Below, in pieces: positions 10,553 through 19,414 of a DNA stretch of 64,000 bases. Position 1 is the stretch's first letter. Each line of letters opens with the position of its first letter. Source of the stretch: Cohnella kolymensis (GTDB lineage Bacteria; Bacillota; Bacilli; Paenibacillales; Paenibacillaceae); assembly GCF_000829465.1 (NCBI RefSeq), contig NZ_JXAL01000006.1, positions 1 to 64,000 of the forward strand, given 5' to 3'. The position numbers and the translations under genes were made by a program. The notes under the pieces were generated by a model. The model worked only from the letters and a program-made list of their open reading frames with translations, did no database searches and was not told the origin of the DNA.

Positions 10553-10775
10553 GCGTCTCCACGAAGATCAGCTTTTGTAAGGGGAAAAATATCGACTCGA
10601 TGAGCATGCCTACCGTCCAGCGGTCTCTGAGCAGATAGATCGCTTCCATGCCGAGAGTAAGAACACAGGCCACCGCCATCACCCGAATCACGGCGCGTTT
10701 CGTTCGCTTATTCTGTTGTAGATAACGCCAGTCGAAATAGGCGATTAGAGAAAAGATAATCAGGATCGTGATCAT
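10545..10775 (-). CDS. Small membrane protein within ger operon
   Basis: A 76-residue protein with two hydrophobic segments (residues ~2-13 and ~30-48) separated by a basic stretch (QQNKRTKRAVIR). The ATG at 10775 follows AAGGAGAAG at ideal spacing and overlaps the gerC stop. It lies between gerC and gerB with overlaps on both sides, so it is co-transcribed. Small accessory subunits (GerD- or GerF/GerQ-like) exist in some ger operons, but no homology is evident here. Role in the receptor is inferred only from position. Confidence 0.65.
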   Translation of the reverse strand: MITILIIFSLIAYFDWRYLQQNKRTKRAVIRVMAVACVLTLGMEAIYLLRDRWTVGMLIESIFFPLQKLIFVETHE

Positions 10776-11973
10776 TCGGACTTCTCCTTCGCAGACAGGA
10801 TCCGGTTCCATTCCGGCTTCTCCGCCGTGCCGTACCACTTGATAGTAATATTTACATCCGGCTCCACAATGACTCTTTCCGCATATAACTGTCTCCACTC
10901 CGTTTTATTGCGGTTCCATGTTTGAGGATACCGCCATTTCAGGTAGTTCCCAAGTTGGAATGCATCGGATTTCATCCTTTTTGTTGCGTCAAAGGCGCTG
11001 CTGATTCGATCCGCAAGCTGATTCTCAAGACTTTTTTCCAACGCATTCAGGCTCTCGACATCGGTGACATTGATCGTGGATTTGGTCGCGAGTAGCTTGC
11101 GCTAGCGTTACATGTAACGGTAAAACTAATCCGGCTTCCATTGACATGCGGTTTTATTTTGTTTTTCGCTCCCCAAACGAGAAAATCGACATCTTTCCCA
11201 TCTTTCGGAGAGGGAACGCTGAATTCCGAATTCTCCACGTTCCCCTAGATCCATAGAGCGGCTCTCGTCTCGGGAGTACTCAAAACACCTGCCATTTTTC
11301 CTTGCCTCAAAATGACCGAACCATCCGTTCCCATCCATTTATTGCCGTTTTCTTCAAACTCAGCCCCCTTTCTGCTAAAGACAAGCCTTGGAAGCACCAG
11401 ATCCCCGCCGATATACACGGACATCAACAGGTCCTTGATGGTGACCGGGACGATAATTTTTGTTTCCGCATAGGCAGTTAAGATATCCGTTGGAAATCTT
11501 TCGAAGACAACGGGTATGTCGGCGAAATCCTTTACTTTACCCTCGGTAACAAAGAGATTGGCGTTAACATGGATAGAGGGCTCGCGCGCGGCAAAATCGG
11601 CTATCGGCTGAACACCTTCTTGAGCCAGCTTCTTCCCGATCAGAACGTTCCTCAATTGACCGAATGTAATTCTTCGGGGGACATCCGATTGAATTTGCCG
11701 GTAAGCATCGCCGATATCTTTGCCTGTTTTCGTAACAAAGGTAAAAGGCTTGGCAGATGCGCCTCCCGCATCCCCTCCACCCGCCTTCCCGGACGACATG
11801 CGATTCGGGAGAGGAAATCCGAGAGTGAGCTCAATACCGTTGTCCGCTTTATCAAGAAGCATCACCCTGGCAAACGCCCGGTCATGCAATTCCTCAGAAG
11901 ACCAGCAGCCGCCGAGAATCAATAGTGGAGTACATAATAGAACCAAGAGCGGGAGCTTTGACAAGTATCTCAT
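10772..11973 (-). pseudogene. gerC: Germination lipoprotein GerC, with in-frame stop and frameshift
   Basis: The N-terminal part carries a lipoprotein signal (LLVLLCTPLLILGGCWSS, lipobox LGGC) and the GerC core (ELHDRAF, GKDIGDAY, PRRITFGQLRNVLIG). An amber codon at 11247-11245 interrupts the same frame between ALWI and GNVENSEF. A second lesion, a one-base shift near 11095, separates VTCNAS from KLLATKSTINV. The last ~89 residues are normal. Intact GerC proteins are ~370-400 residues, and the joined parts fit this. A nonsense codon is harder to explain by homopolymer error, so the gene may truly be inactive. Confidence 0.82.
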
Positions 11974-11982
11974 CCTATCGGA

Positions 11983-13581
11983 TCACTCCGGTTCATCAAG
12001 TTCTCTTGTCCATTGTCGGGAAACTTTTCGCTGCCTTCTGAGATCAATGCTGGTGAATGAGGGACGGGTTTTCATAGCCCACCAAGGCGCTCTTACCAAG
12101 ACATCCTTAAGATCGTTAGGTCTGATCGGAGTCATCGGCATCATATACGGTACCCCGAATGAGCGAAGCTCCACTAAATGCAGGTAGAGCATGATCAGTC
12201 CGCAGGCAACTCCGAATAATCCGAAGGTGGCGGCCAGAATCATGATGGGAAACCGGATCAGCCGGAAGGCAAGTCCTAAATCGTAATGAGGAATAATGAA
12301 GGAAGCTATTCCGGTTAAGGAGACGATGATCACCATAAAGGGCGACACAATGCCCGCTTCAACAGCGGCGGTTCCAATGATGAGAGCGCCGATAATCGAT
12401 ACGGCCTGCCCGATGGCTTTCGGAATACGCAGGGAAGCCTCCCGCAGCGCTTCAAAGATGAACTCCATCATAAAGGCTTCCACCATTGTAGGAAACGGAA
12501 CGATTTCCCTTGAAGAAGCAATGGTGACCAGCAATCTCTCGGGTATAATATCGGGGTGAAATGTTGTGATCGCAATGTAGAGAGAAGGCAGTAAGAAGCA
12601 TACGAAAAGAAAAAGGTACCGGATCCAACGAATCCAAGTGGCGGCTATGTAGCGTTGATAGTAGTCTTCCGCCGATTGCAAGAGTGTAAAGAGGGTCACC
12701 GGCGCAAGAAGAACGTCGGGTGTCCCGTTGATCAGTATGGCTACGCGGCCTTCAAGCAGGGACGCCGTAACGGTGTCCGGCCGCTCGGTATACTGCATTT
12801 GGGGGAAGGGCGAGTAGGGATGATCCTCAATCAGTTCCTCCACATAACCGGCACCGAGAATGGCGTCTACTTTGATGTCCTTTATACGTTTTTTCACTTC
12901 GTCTACAACTTCGTGCCTGGCTTTGCCTTCCAAATAAGCGACTGCGAGCTGAGTATGGCTTTCTGTTCCCAGCATCATCATGTCAACCTTGAAGGATGAA
13001 GACTTAAGCCTCCGTCGAAGTAACGTAAGGTTCGTGTCCAAGTCTTCCACGAAGGCGTCCCGGGGACCTCGAATGACGGATTCATTCGGTGCTTCCGTGA
13101 TCGCCCGTTTCTCGTAACCGACTGCGGTGAGGGAAAGGATTCGCGGCTCCCCGTCGACCAACAGCACCGCATTGCCGTCCAAGATGTCCTGGACTGTATC
13201 CTTCACGGAGAAGTGTATTTTTTGCTGAGCGACAGGAATCTGCTTATACTCGAATATCAGTATGCGGAATTGGTTCGCAGATTCAGCAGAGTCAAAGGAC
13301 ATGAGTTCCTTGAGTATGCTTTGCTCCACTGTTTTGAGATCCACCATCCCTTTCATATAGACAAGGGTACATGGAACATCAGGGCCTGCGGTGAACTTGT
13401 GGTAGATGACATCCGAGCAGTGCTCGAGGTGTTTTTTTAATGATTTAACACGTGAGTCGAGATCGGCTGCTTCTTGATGCGAGTGTTCCTGTGAGTTGGT
13501 AATATCTGCAGATGCAGCGTCGGAAGGGGGATTCGCGAGCTGTCTGACGAGCCATTTTTTCAGCCGATTAAACAGGGGCAT
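11983..13581 (-). CDS. gerA: Spore germination receptor subunit GerA (GerAA family)
   Basis: A 532-residue protein with a hydrophilic N-terminal domain (~1-300; FVEDLDTNLTLLRRRL, VDAILGAGYVEELIED, PFPQMQYTERPDTV) and a C-terminal membrane domain with about five helices (PFPTMVEAFMMEFIFEALREAS, PKAIGQAVSIIGALIIG). These are the standard GerA blocks and the length is normal. It is the first gene of gerA-gerC-small ORF-gerB. The complex lies in the spore inner membrane and triggers germination on nutrient binding. This subunit is intact although two partner genes are damaged. Confidence 0.93.
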   Translation of the reverse strand: MPLFNRLKKWLVRQLANPPSDAASADITNSQEHSHQEAADLDSRVKSLKKHLEHCSDVIYHKFTAGPDVPCTLVYMKGMVDLKTVEQSILKELMSFDSAESANQFRILIFEYKQIPVAQQKIHFSVKDTVQDILDGNAVLLVDGEPRILSLTAVGYEKRAITEAPNESVIRGPRDAFVEDLDTNLTLLRRRLKSSSFKVDMMMLGTESHTQLAVAYLEGKARHEVVDEVKKRIKDIKVDAILGAGYVEELIEDHPYSPFPQMQYTERPDTVTASLLEGRVAILINGTPDVLLAPVTLFTLLQSAEDYYQRYIAATWIRWIRYLFLFVCFLLPSLYIAITTFHPDIIPERLLVTIASSREIVPFPTMVEAFMMEFIFEALREASLRIPKAIGQAVSIIGALIIGTAAVEAGIVSPFMVIIVSLTGIASFIIPHYDLGLAFRLIRFPIMILAATFGLFGVACGLIMLYLHLVELRSFGVPYMMPMTPIRPNDLKDVLVRAPWWAMKTRPSFTSIDLRRQRKVSRQWTRELDEPE

Positions 13582-13654
13582 AGTAAGACCTCGGGAATGT
13601 ATTTGACTTTATATTCCCTCCATTTCCATATTTTCATGCATCTCAAATGAAAAA

Positions 13655-13682
13655 CGGCCGTTCCGGGTTACCGAAACAGCCG
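13655..13682 (-). terminator. Terminator of DinB-family gene
   Basis: Arms CGGC-GTT-CGG and CCG-AAC-GCCG with a GTTA loop are followed, on the minus strand, by a TTTTTCATTT tail. Confidence 0.65.
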
Positions 13683-13701
13683 CGTACGTAAGCTGCAATT
13701 T

Positions 13702-14181
13702 CTATTCATCAAACAAGCCTCTGCGAATCAAGTTTGCTGTAACGGGCTGCTTGCCGAGTTCGCGTGACCACACCGACAGCTGGCCGATATGGTGAATTTC
13801 ATGGGCGATCACATGCCGCATAACCTCTCCATACTTGAAGTTTTCAGCCTCACCATCGGAATTTTCGTCCTCTAAAATCTTTCGCTCCATATCGCTGTTC
13901 CAGCCGTACACGAAAGGCGCAATTTCCGAATGGCAGCGTTCCGAGAACGCTCTCAGTTTTTGCACGGTTGCATACTCCTCGAACGGAGGTTCGTGCGGCG
14001 GAACTTTCCCTTGCAACCAGGAGATCCAACTGTACTCGACATCCACAATGTGAAAAAGAGTGTAGAGAATGCCTCCAGGTCCACCGGTCCGTTTCTTCAG
14101 CAGTTCTTCTTCGGTAACCGATTCGCACCAGTCCAACCATTCGTTGCGAACCTGCCAATTGTACTCGAATAATTTTAACAT
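13702..14181 (-). CDS. DinB family protein
   Basis: The protein has 159 residues and a four-helix-bundle DinB fold. The putative metal-binding histidines are in LFHIVDVEYSWI (H~43) and HVIAHEIHHIGQL (residues ~125-137). Members are related to mycothiol or bacillithiol transferases and many have unknown function. The start ATG follows GGAGGCGG. It is monocistronic, divergent from the MFS gene to its right, and has its own terminator. Confidence 0.85.
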   Translation of the reverse strand: MLKLFEYNWQVRNEWLDWCESVTEEELLKKRTGGPGGILYTLFHIVDVEYSWISWLQGKVPPHEPPFEEYATVQKLRAFSERCHSEIAPFVYGWNSDMERKILEDENSDGEAENFKYGEVMRHVIAHEIHHIGQLSVWSRELGKQPVTANLIRRGLFDE

Positions 14182-14313
14182 TGCGTCCGCCTCCCCAGAT
14201 CACTTCTATGAGAATAAGTATACAGATTTTCCAGAAAAATTGGGCGTTTTTGTTATTACTTTTGGGCAGGTTAAAACGGTATTTGGATTTCACTGCTCTA
14301 AGAGGAGATGCTC

Positions 14314-15540
14314 ATGCACGAAAGCCATAAACCTGCTCATCATAGAGGCAGCCTGGATAAACAGACTTGGCTGCTGCTTATCGTCAATGGCCTTTATATA
14401 ACGGCAAATGCTCTGTCCGGCACATTTCTCGGCGTTTACATATGGAAAGAAAGCAATAACTTTACCGTACTCGGATGGTTCACGCTGCTCACCAATGTGT
14501 TCATGGCCGTGACTTTCTGGATCGCAGGCAACTGGGTGAAAGAAGGTAACAAAATGATATGTCTGCGGATCGGTACCGCTGTGTCTGCGGTGTTCTACGC
14601 CACTGTGCTTCTGCTCGGCAAAAACGCTTTTCATTATATTTGGCTGCTTGGCATCATTCAAGGATTATCGATCGGTTTCTTCTGGCTGTCCTTCAACGTG
14701 ATCTATTTCGAAGTGACCAATGCAGGCAATCGAGACCGATTCAACGGATGGACGGGGGTCATGGGCTCTGTCGTGGGCATGATCGCACCGTGGTGCTCGG
14801 GGTATTTGATTTCCAGGTTAGCGGATGAGAAAGGGTACCGAATTGTGTTCATGATCTCGCTGGGCATCTTTGTGGCGTGTGTGGCGGTCAGCTTCTTTTT
14901 GCGGAACCGGAGGATGGAAGGCAATTACCATTGGCTGCTGCCTTTCCGGATTATGAAGAAGCGGGGAACCCCGTGGCGGCCGATCTTTGGAGCGCTTGCC
15001 GCACAAGGACTGCGTGAAAGTGTGTTCGGGGTGATGATCGGGCTGCTGGTATTCATCCACACCGGCAGTGAGATGCAGCTGGGTAATTTTGCGCTTATTA
15101 CCTCAGCGGTAGGATTCGTCAGCTTTTATGCGACCGGAAGATGGTTGAAGCCTGCCTGGCGCCCTCCGGCTATGTTGGTCGGGACCATTGTGATGACGCT
15201 TGTGATCATCCCGCTGTTTTTTGGCGTGAACTATACGAATTTATTGATCTTCGGCATCGGGGCCGCTTTGTTTATTCCGCTTTACACCATTCCCATGACA
15301 TCTGCGGTATTCGATATGATCGGAACGGCTGAAGACAGCGTCAAGGAGCGGGTTGAGTATGTGGTGATGAGAGAGCTGGCGCTCAATGTCGGGAGAATCA
15401 CCGGTATGATCATTTTCATCACGACCGTATACGTGAGCCGGGAGCCGCTAGTGATCAACTGCATGCTTCTGTTTGTGGGGAGTGCTCCGATCCTCAGCTG
15501 GGTGTTCATGCGCAAGAGGCTGTTACCTCAACATCGGTGA
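14314..15540 (+). CDS. MFS transporter (YqgE-like)
   Basis: About 408 residues with twelve predicted helices, beginning WLLLIVNGLYITANALSGTF, which resembles the YqgE-type MFS proteins of Bacillales. Two hydrophilic stretches flank the central loop (SFFLRNRRMEGNYHWLLPF). The ATG at 14314 is chosen because AGAGGAG ends six bases upstream; the ATG at 14308 lies too close to that site. Substrate unknown. It stands alone. Confidence 0.82.
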   Translation: MHESHKPAHHRGSLDKQTWLLLIVNGLYITANALSGTFLGVYIWKESNNFTVLGWFTLLTNVFMAVTFWIAGNWVKEGNKMICLRIGTAVSAVFYATVLLLGKNAFHYIWLLGIIQGLSIGFFWLSFNVIYFEVTNAGNRDRFNGWTGVMGSVVGMIAPWCSGYLISRLADEKGYRIVFMISLGIFVACVAVSFFLRNRRMEGNYHWLLPFRIMKKRGTPWRPIFGALAAQGLRESVFGVMIGLLVFIHTGSEMQLGNFALITSAVGFVSFYATGRWLKPAWRPPAMLVGTIVMTLVIIPLFFGVNYTNLLIFGIGAALFIPLYTIPMTSAVFDMIGTAEDSVKERVEYVVMRELALNVGRITGMIIFITTVYVSREPLVINCMLLFVGSAPILSWVFMRKRLLPQHR

Positions 15541-15630
15541 TTGCTGTTCCTGTTTGCGAAGCACATAAAGTGAATCCAATGAGGCATGTTATGGGGACAC
15601 ATCAAATCGTACAGAAAGACGGTGCTAGGT

Positions 15631-15918
15631 ATGTCGAGAAGGGGACGCAGAAAGCATTTGGTACCCGGCGCAGGAGACGCGCTTAATGTTTTTAAAGGAG
15701 AGGTCATGCGGCGGGAAGGTTACGCGGTTGACCCAAATCGGCCATCGGACGTCAAATACGAAGTCGCCAAAGACATGGGAGTGCCGCTAAATCCCGTTTA
15801 CAACGGACGGCTCGAAACCGAAGACGCCGGTAAAGTAGGCGGCAAAATCGGCGGAACGATGGTCCGCGAGATGATTCGCATGGCGCAGGAACGTCTGGCG
15901 AAACCGCCGCAGCAGTAG
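15631..15918 (+). CDS. Alpha/beta-type small acid-soluble spore protein (SASP)
   Basis: A 95-residue protein carrying the family signature: LNVFKGEVMRREGY near residue 17 and, at the C terminus, the VGGKIGGTMVREMIRMAQ DNA-binding helix region. Between them the ELGV-like block is altered (EVAKDMGVPLNP). SASPs saturate spore DNA, protect it from UV and heat, and are degraded at germination by Gpr. The N terminus is unusually basic (SRRGRRKHLVPG), and the protein is longer than the classic 60-70 residues. Start chosen at the ATG at 15631 after a GCTAGGT stretch; upstream codons have no ribosome binding site. Expression is expected under SigG, but I did not identify its promoter. Confidence 0.83.
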   Translation: MSRRGRRKHLVPGAGDALNVFKGEVMRREGYAVDPNRPSDVKYEVAKDMGVPLNPVYNGRLETEDAGKVGGKIGGTMVREMIRMAQERLAKPPQQ

Positions 15919-16002
15919 AGCAATACGGAAATACGCTTTTACAGGCCATGCTCATCGTATATGATAGATTGTGCAAGATTTCTATTGTGGGATGGTGCGG
16001 CT

Positions 16003-16710
16003 ATGACACTGGGGGAAGTAATGAAAAGTCTGCAGGAAATGGGCACGGAACAGACGAAGCAAACGTTTATCCGCCATGGCGCGCAAGAGCCTTTGTTCGG
16101 CGTTAAAGTCGGCTATTTGAAGAAGCTGGTCAAACCTGTGAAAAAGGATCAAAACTTGGCTTTGGCGCTGTACGAAACCGGTAACAGCGATGCGATGTAC
16201 TTGGCTGGACTTACGGTAAACCCCCAGACAATGTCAAAAGAAACCCTGCTCACTTGGGCGCAGCAAGCAAACTGGTACATGCTGTCTGAGTATACCGTTG
16301 CAGGCGCCGCTGCCGAGAGCCGATTCGCGTTAGAATTGGCCCGGGAATGGATCGAATCCGATCAGGAATGGATTGCGGCATGCGGCTGGAGCACTTATGC
16401 AAACTACATATCCATAACATCGAATGAACAATTGGACATCAACGAAATACGCGGTCTCCTCAAGCGCATTGAAGCGACAATACATGAAGAAAGAAACCGC
16501 GTCAGATATGTGATGAACAGTTTTGTCATTGTCACAGGCTCCTCAGTTGAATCTCTTCACGAAGTAGCCATGGAAACAGCCGCTGCCATCGGAAAAGTTC
16601 ATGTCGACGTCGGCCGAACCGCGTGCAAAGTACCGCTTGCGGCGGATTATATCCGAAAAGTCGCAGCCGCCGCGAAGCTTGGAACAAAGAAAAAGACATG
16701 TATCTGCTAG
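16003..16710 (+). CDS. DNA alkylation repair protein (AlkD/HEAT-repeat family)
   Basis: A 235-residue all-helical protein. Marks are FIRHGAQEPLFGVKVGYLKKLVK near residues 22-45, the TWAQQANWYMLSEYTVAG block and the C-terminal CKVPLAADYIRKV and KKKTCIC ends found in this group. AlkD-like glycosylases remove positively charged alkyl-bases. This subgroup often lacks proof of activity. The ATG at 16003 is preceded by GGGATGG; the upstream extension is poorly conserved. It is convergent with mqnD. Confidence 0.8.
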   Translation: MTLGEVMKSLQEMGTEQTKQTFIRHGAQEPLFGVKVGYLKKLVKPVKKDQNLALALYETGNSDAMYLAGLTVNPQTMSKETLLTWAQQANWYMLSEYTVAGAAAESRFALELAREWIESDQEWIAACGWSTYANYISITSNEQLDINEIRGLLKRIEATIHEERNRVRYVMNSFVIVTGSSVESLHEVAMETAAAIGKVHVDVGRTACKVPLAADYIRKVAAAAKLGTKKKTCIC

Positions 16711-16729
16711 GCTGGAAGTGTACAGACAC

Positions 16730-17568
16730 TTACCGCAGCATTGCCGGATCGAAAGCCGGTACCAACCCTGCCTCTGAAGCCCGGCTGAGCAAAGCGTTGA
16801 CAGCGGCGTAGCCGGCGTCGCCCAAATTTGCAGTAAAGTCATTCACATATAGCGCGATATGCGCTTGCGCCACTTCCGGTGACATTTCCTGCGCGTGCTG
16901 CATGACATACTCGCTGGACACGTCCGGATGAGCCACGCATATTCGACGGATGCCCGCGCCCACCGGCTGATTGCGTCCAAATCCAGTGACCGCCGGGCGA
17001 TGATCGCTCCGAGTGGAATCGGCAGGCCGGTATCCGACTCCCACCAGCTTCCGAGGTCGGTCAGCATGCTGAGCCCATACGAGGGATACGTAAAGCGCGC
17101 TTCATGGATGACCAGGCCTGCGTCGATGCTGCCATCGCGCACCGCCGGCATGATTTCATGAAAAGGCATCACCACAATTTCCCCTACTCCACCAGGCACC
17201 TGCTGAGCTGCCCACAACCGGAACAGCAAATACGCAGTCGAGCGTTCACTCGGTACAGCCACCCGCTTGCCCGTGAGTACCGCAGGATCTTGTGCATTTC
17301 CCGTGTTGCCGGCCGTCAATACCAGCGGTCCGCATCCTCTGCCCAGTGCCCCTCCGCAAGGAAGCAGCGCATATTCGGACAGCACCCATGGCAATGCCGC
17401 GTAGGATATTTTAAGAATGTCCCCGCCACTGGCGGTAGTCGCTAATTTATTGGTTATATCGATATCTGCATAAGTAACGTTCAGCTTCGGCGCTCCGGGC
17501 ACAAGTCCGTGTACCCATGCGTGGAACACAAATGTATCGTTAGGACAAGGGGAAAAGGCAATATTCAA
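16730..17568 (-). pseudogene. mqnD: 1,4-dihydroxy-6-naphthoate synthase MqnD, frameshifted near C terminus
   Basis: The N-terminal frame has the MqnD hallmarks: FSPCPNDTFVFHAW, DIDITNKLA, DILKISYAALP, GCGPLVL, VPSERSTAYLL, AGLVIHEARFTY. The frame shifts near 16933, between SVEYAW and AHPDVSSEYV, where one G appears missing. The second frame (VNDFTANLGDAGYAAVNALL) supplies the last ~70 residues, giving ~280 in total. MqnD converts cyclic dehypoxanthine futalosine in futalosine-route menaquinone synthesis. A TTG start follows GGAGGTG and the mqnB stop directly, so the two are translationally coupled. Loss would disable menaquinone synthesis and both quinol oxidases, so a sequence error is likely. 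Confidence 0.85.
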
Positions 17569-18222
17569 CTAAAGCACCTCCGGTAAAATAGAACTTGCTG
17601 CTTGAAGCGACTCCAGCGCTTCTCCGATTCGCCATGCGGCGCGGTCTCTCGGACCGACCGGGTTGGATATGGCACGGATTTCAAGGACAGGTACGCCGTA
17701 CAGTCGGGCTGCAACTGCAACACCATAGCCTTCCATGGCCTCGGCCGCAGCTTCGGGCACTCGTGCGGCTAATCGCTCGGCAGTCTCGCTGGTCCCGGTT
17801 GCGGTCGACACGGTGAGGACGGTGCCGAAGCGGGATGTTATCCCGGCCGCAGACAGCTTGTCCGTCACTTTGGCCGCCAATTCTCTATCGATCTTGATAC
17901 GCGCGGATCCGAAACCCAACTCGTCCAAACTGATAAAGCCCTCTGGGGTCTCGGCTCCCAAGTCGGCGGCGACAATTTCGTCCGCTACAACAACGGTCCC
18001 GATTGCAGCCCGCCCGGCGAAGCCGCCGCCAATCCCCGCGCTGATGACTAACCCGTAATTGCCGGCGGTTAAAACTTTCGCGGTTTGGGCTGCTGCCACA
18101 GCCGTGCCGACTCCTGCCGCAATAACCTCAAACCGGTCGTCGCCGCGTACACCGCGCATTATGGCATCTCTCTCAGCCGCAACGGCAGTAATCACGAGTA
18201 TGCGTTTTTGTGTTTTGATCAT
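17569..18222 (-). CDS. mqnB: Futalosine hydrolase MqnB
   Basis: A 217-residue nucleosidase of the PNP/UDP-phosphorylase superfamily. Marks are VITAVAAERDAI, AAGVGTAVAAAQTA, the SAGIGGGF loop, VVVADEIVAADLGAE, TVSTATGTSETA, the AEAMEGYGVA catalytic Glu block and the EIRAISNPVGPRDR stretch with the catalytic Asp. It hydrolyses futalosine to dehypoxanthine futalosine and hypoxanthine. It lies just upstream of mqnD in the same transcript; ATG follows GGAGATAA. mqnA and mqnC are not in this window. Confidence 0.9.
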   Translation of the reverse strand: MIKTQKRILVITAVAAERDAIMRGVRGDDRFEVIAAGVGTAVAAAQTAKVLTAGNYGLVISAGIGGGFAGRAAIGTVVVADEIVAADLGAETPEGFISLDELGFGSARIKIDRELAAKVTDKLSAAGITSRFGTVLTVSTATGTSETAERLAARVPEAAAEAMEGYGVAVAARLYGVPVLEIRAISNPVGPRDRAAWRIGEALESLQAASSILPEVL

Positions 18223-18369
18223 ACGATTTATCTCCGATACTTTTACATCTGCGGACTTTACTCATTATATACCTATCCCATTCTGCTGCAAATGCATTGG
18301 CTTCGCTGTCAGTTCAGGTGGTATATGAGTATGTTCTTTCCCCCATAATGATTTGTGGAGGGATTGAAA

Positions 18370-19078
18370 ATGCACACTTATATTGAAATATTATGGCGAA
18401 CGGTTTTGACCTTCATCATCCTTATGGTCTTTGCGAGAATTCTTGGTAAAGAGGTTGTTTCAAATATGACGTTTCACGATTTCGTAACCGGAATTACAAT
18501 CGGAGCCATTGCGGCTAATCTTGCGTTTAACGTCAAGATTAAAGCGATAGATCTGGTATTATCTCTTGTTGCCTTTATGGCCGTATCCTTCTTGGTAACC
18601 GTAATAACAATGAAATTCAGAAAATCAAGAGTCTGGTTATCGGGTACGCCGACGATTGTGATTGAACGGGGGAAAATTCTCGAGAAAAATATGAGCAAGA
18701 TTAAATACACGATAGATTCCTTGAATCAATCCTTAAGACAAAAGGGAGTATTCGATATCCGCGAAGTTGAATACGCTGTGTTGGAGGTTAACGGGGAGCT
18801 GGCTGTCATGAAGAAGGATGAATATAAGACCGTGACGAAAAAAAGATTTGAAGCTTCATTCTTCCGATTCGAACTTTCCCATTGAGCTGATCATAGACGG
18901 TAAGTTCGTCGAAAAAAATCTTCATGAAAATCATATTTCAAAAAGAAATGTACAGCATCAAATAAAGAAAATGAATAAGAGGACTGAAGATGTCTTTTAC
19001 GCCGTACAAGGATCCGATGGCAAACTCTATATCGATCTTTACAGGCATGACATCGAAAATCCGATTGATAAAGAGTAG
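18370..19078 (+). pseudogene. DUF421 membrane protein (YetF-like), frameshifted
   Basis: Three N-terminal membrane helices (residues ~5-80; FARILGKEVVSNMTFHDFVTGITIG is characteristic) are followed by a soluble domain (GTPTIVIERGKI, FDIREVEYAVLEVNGEL). The frame breaks in an A-run at 18838-18844, where one extra A separates KKDL from the conserved tail NFPIELIIDGK, EDVFYAVQGSDG and LYIDLYRH. Together they give ~235 residues, the normal length. Start ATG follows GGAGGGA. The function of DUF421 proteins (YetF family) is not well known; they occur in sporulating bacilli. Homopolymer error is the simplest explanation. Confidence 0.82.
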
Positions 19079-19106
19079 ACGGACACGGACGGCCCGGACA
19101 TGACGA

Positions 19107-19145
19107 AAGCCAGGAGCTCCATCTCCTTGGAGCTTCCTGGCTTCT
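19107..19145. terminator. Bidirectional terminator between DUF421 and csbD-like gene
   Basis: A GCCAGGAGCTCC / GGAGCTTCCTGGC hairpin with an eight-base loop is followed by a short T-rich tail. Confidence 0.65.
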
Positions 19146-19164
19146 TATGTGCACGGTTGTAGGT

Positions 19165-19368
19165 TTAGTTGCGGTGGGTGGCAGACCAGTCATCATATTC
19201 TTTCTCTGCCCTGTCTTTTGCGAAACCATAACGCTCTTGAAGCTTGCCGACAAGCTTTTCCCGCTCGCCGTCAATAACGTCCAAGTCGTCGTTCGTAAGT
19301 TTCCCCCATTGCTTCTGGGTTTCCCCCTTCAGCTGCTTCCACTTGCCTTTAAATACGTTGTTGTCCAT
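19165..19368 (-). CDS. csbD: CsbD-family stress protein
   Basis: A 67-residue, highly charged protein beginning MDNNVFKGKWKQLKG, which matches the CsbD family (GKWKQLKGxxKxxWGxLTDDDL; LVGKLQERYG). CsbD in Bacillus subtilis is a general-stress protein controlled by SigB; its biochemical role is unknown. The ATG at 19368 follows AAGGAGTG at good spacing; a seven-residue upstream extension is not favoured. No SigB promoter was confirmed by eye. Confidence 0.88.
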   Translation of the reverse strand: MDNNVFKGKWKQLKGETQKQWGKLTNDDLDVIDGEREKLVGKLQERYGFAKDRAEKEYDDWSATHRN

Positions 19369-19414
19369 TGGAATCACTCCTTTGTACAATTTCGAACGCA
19401 GTATTTATTACCCT

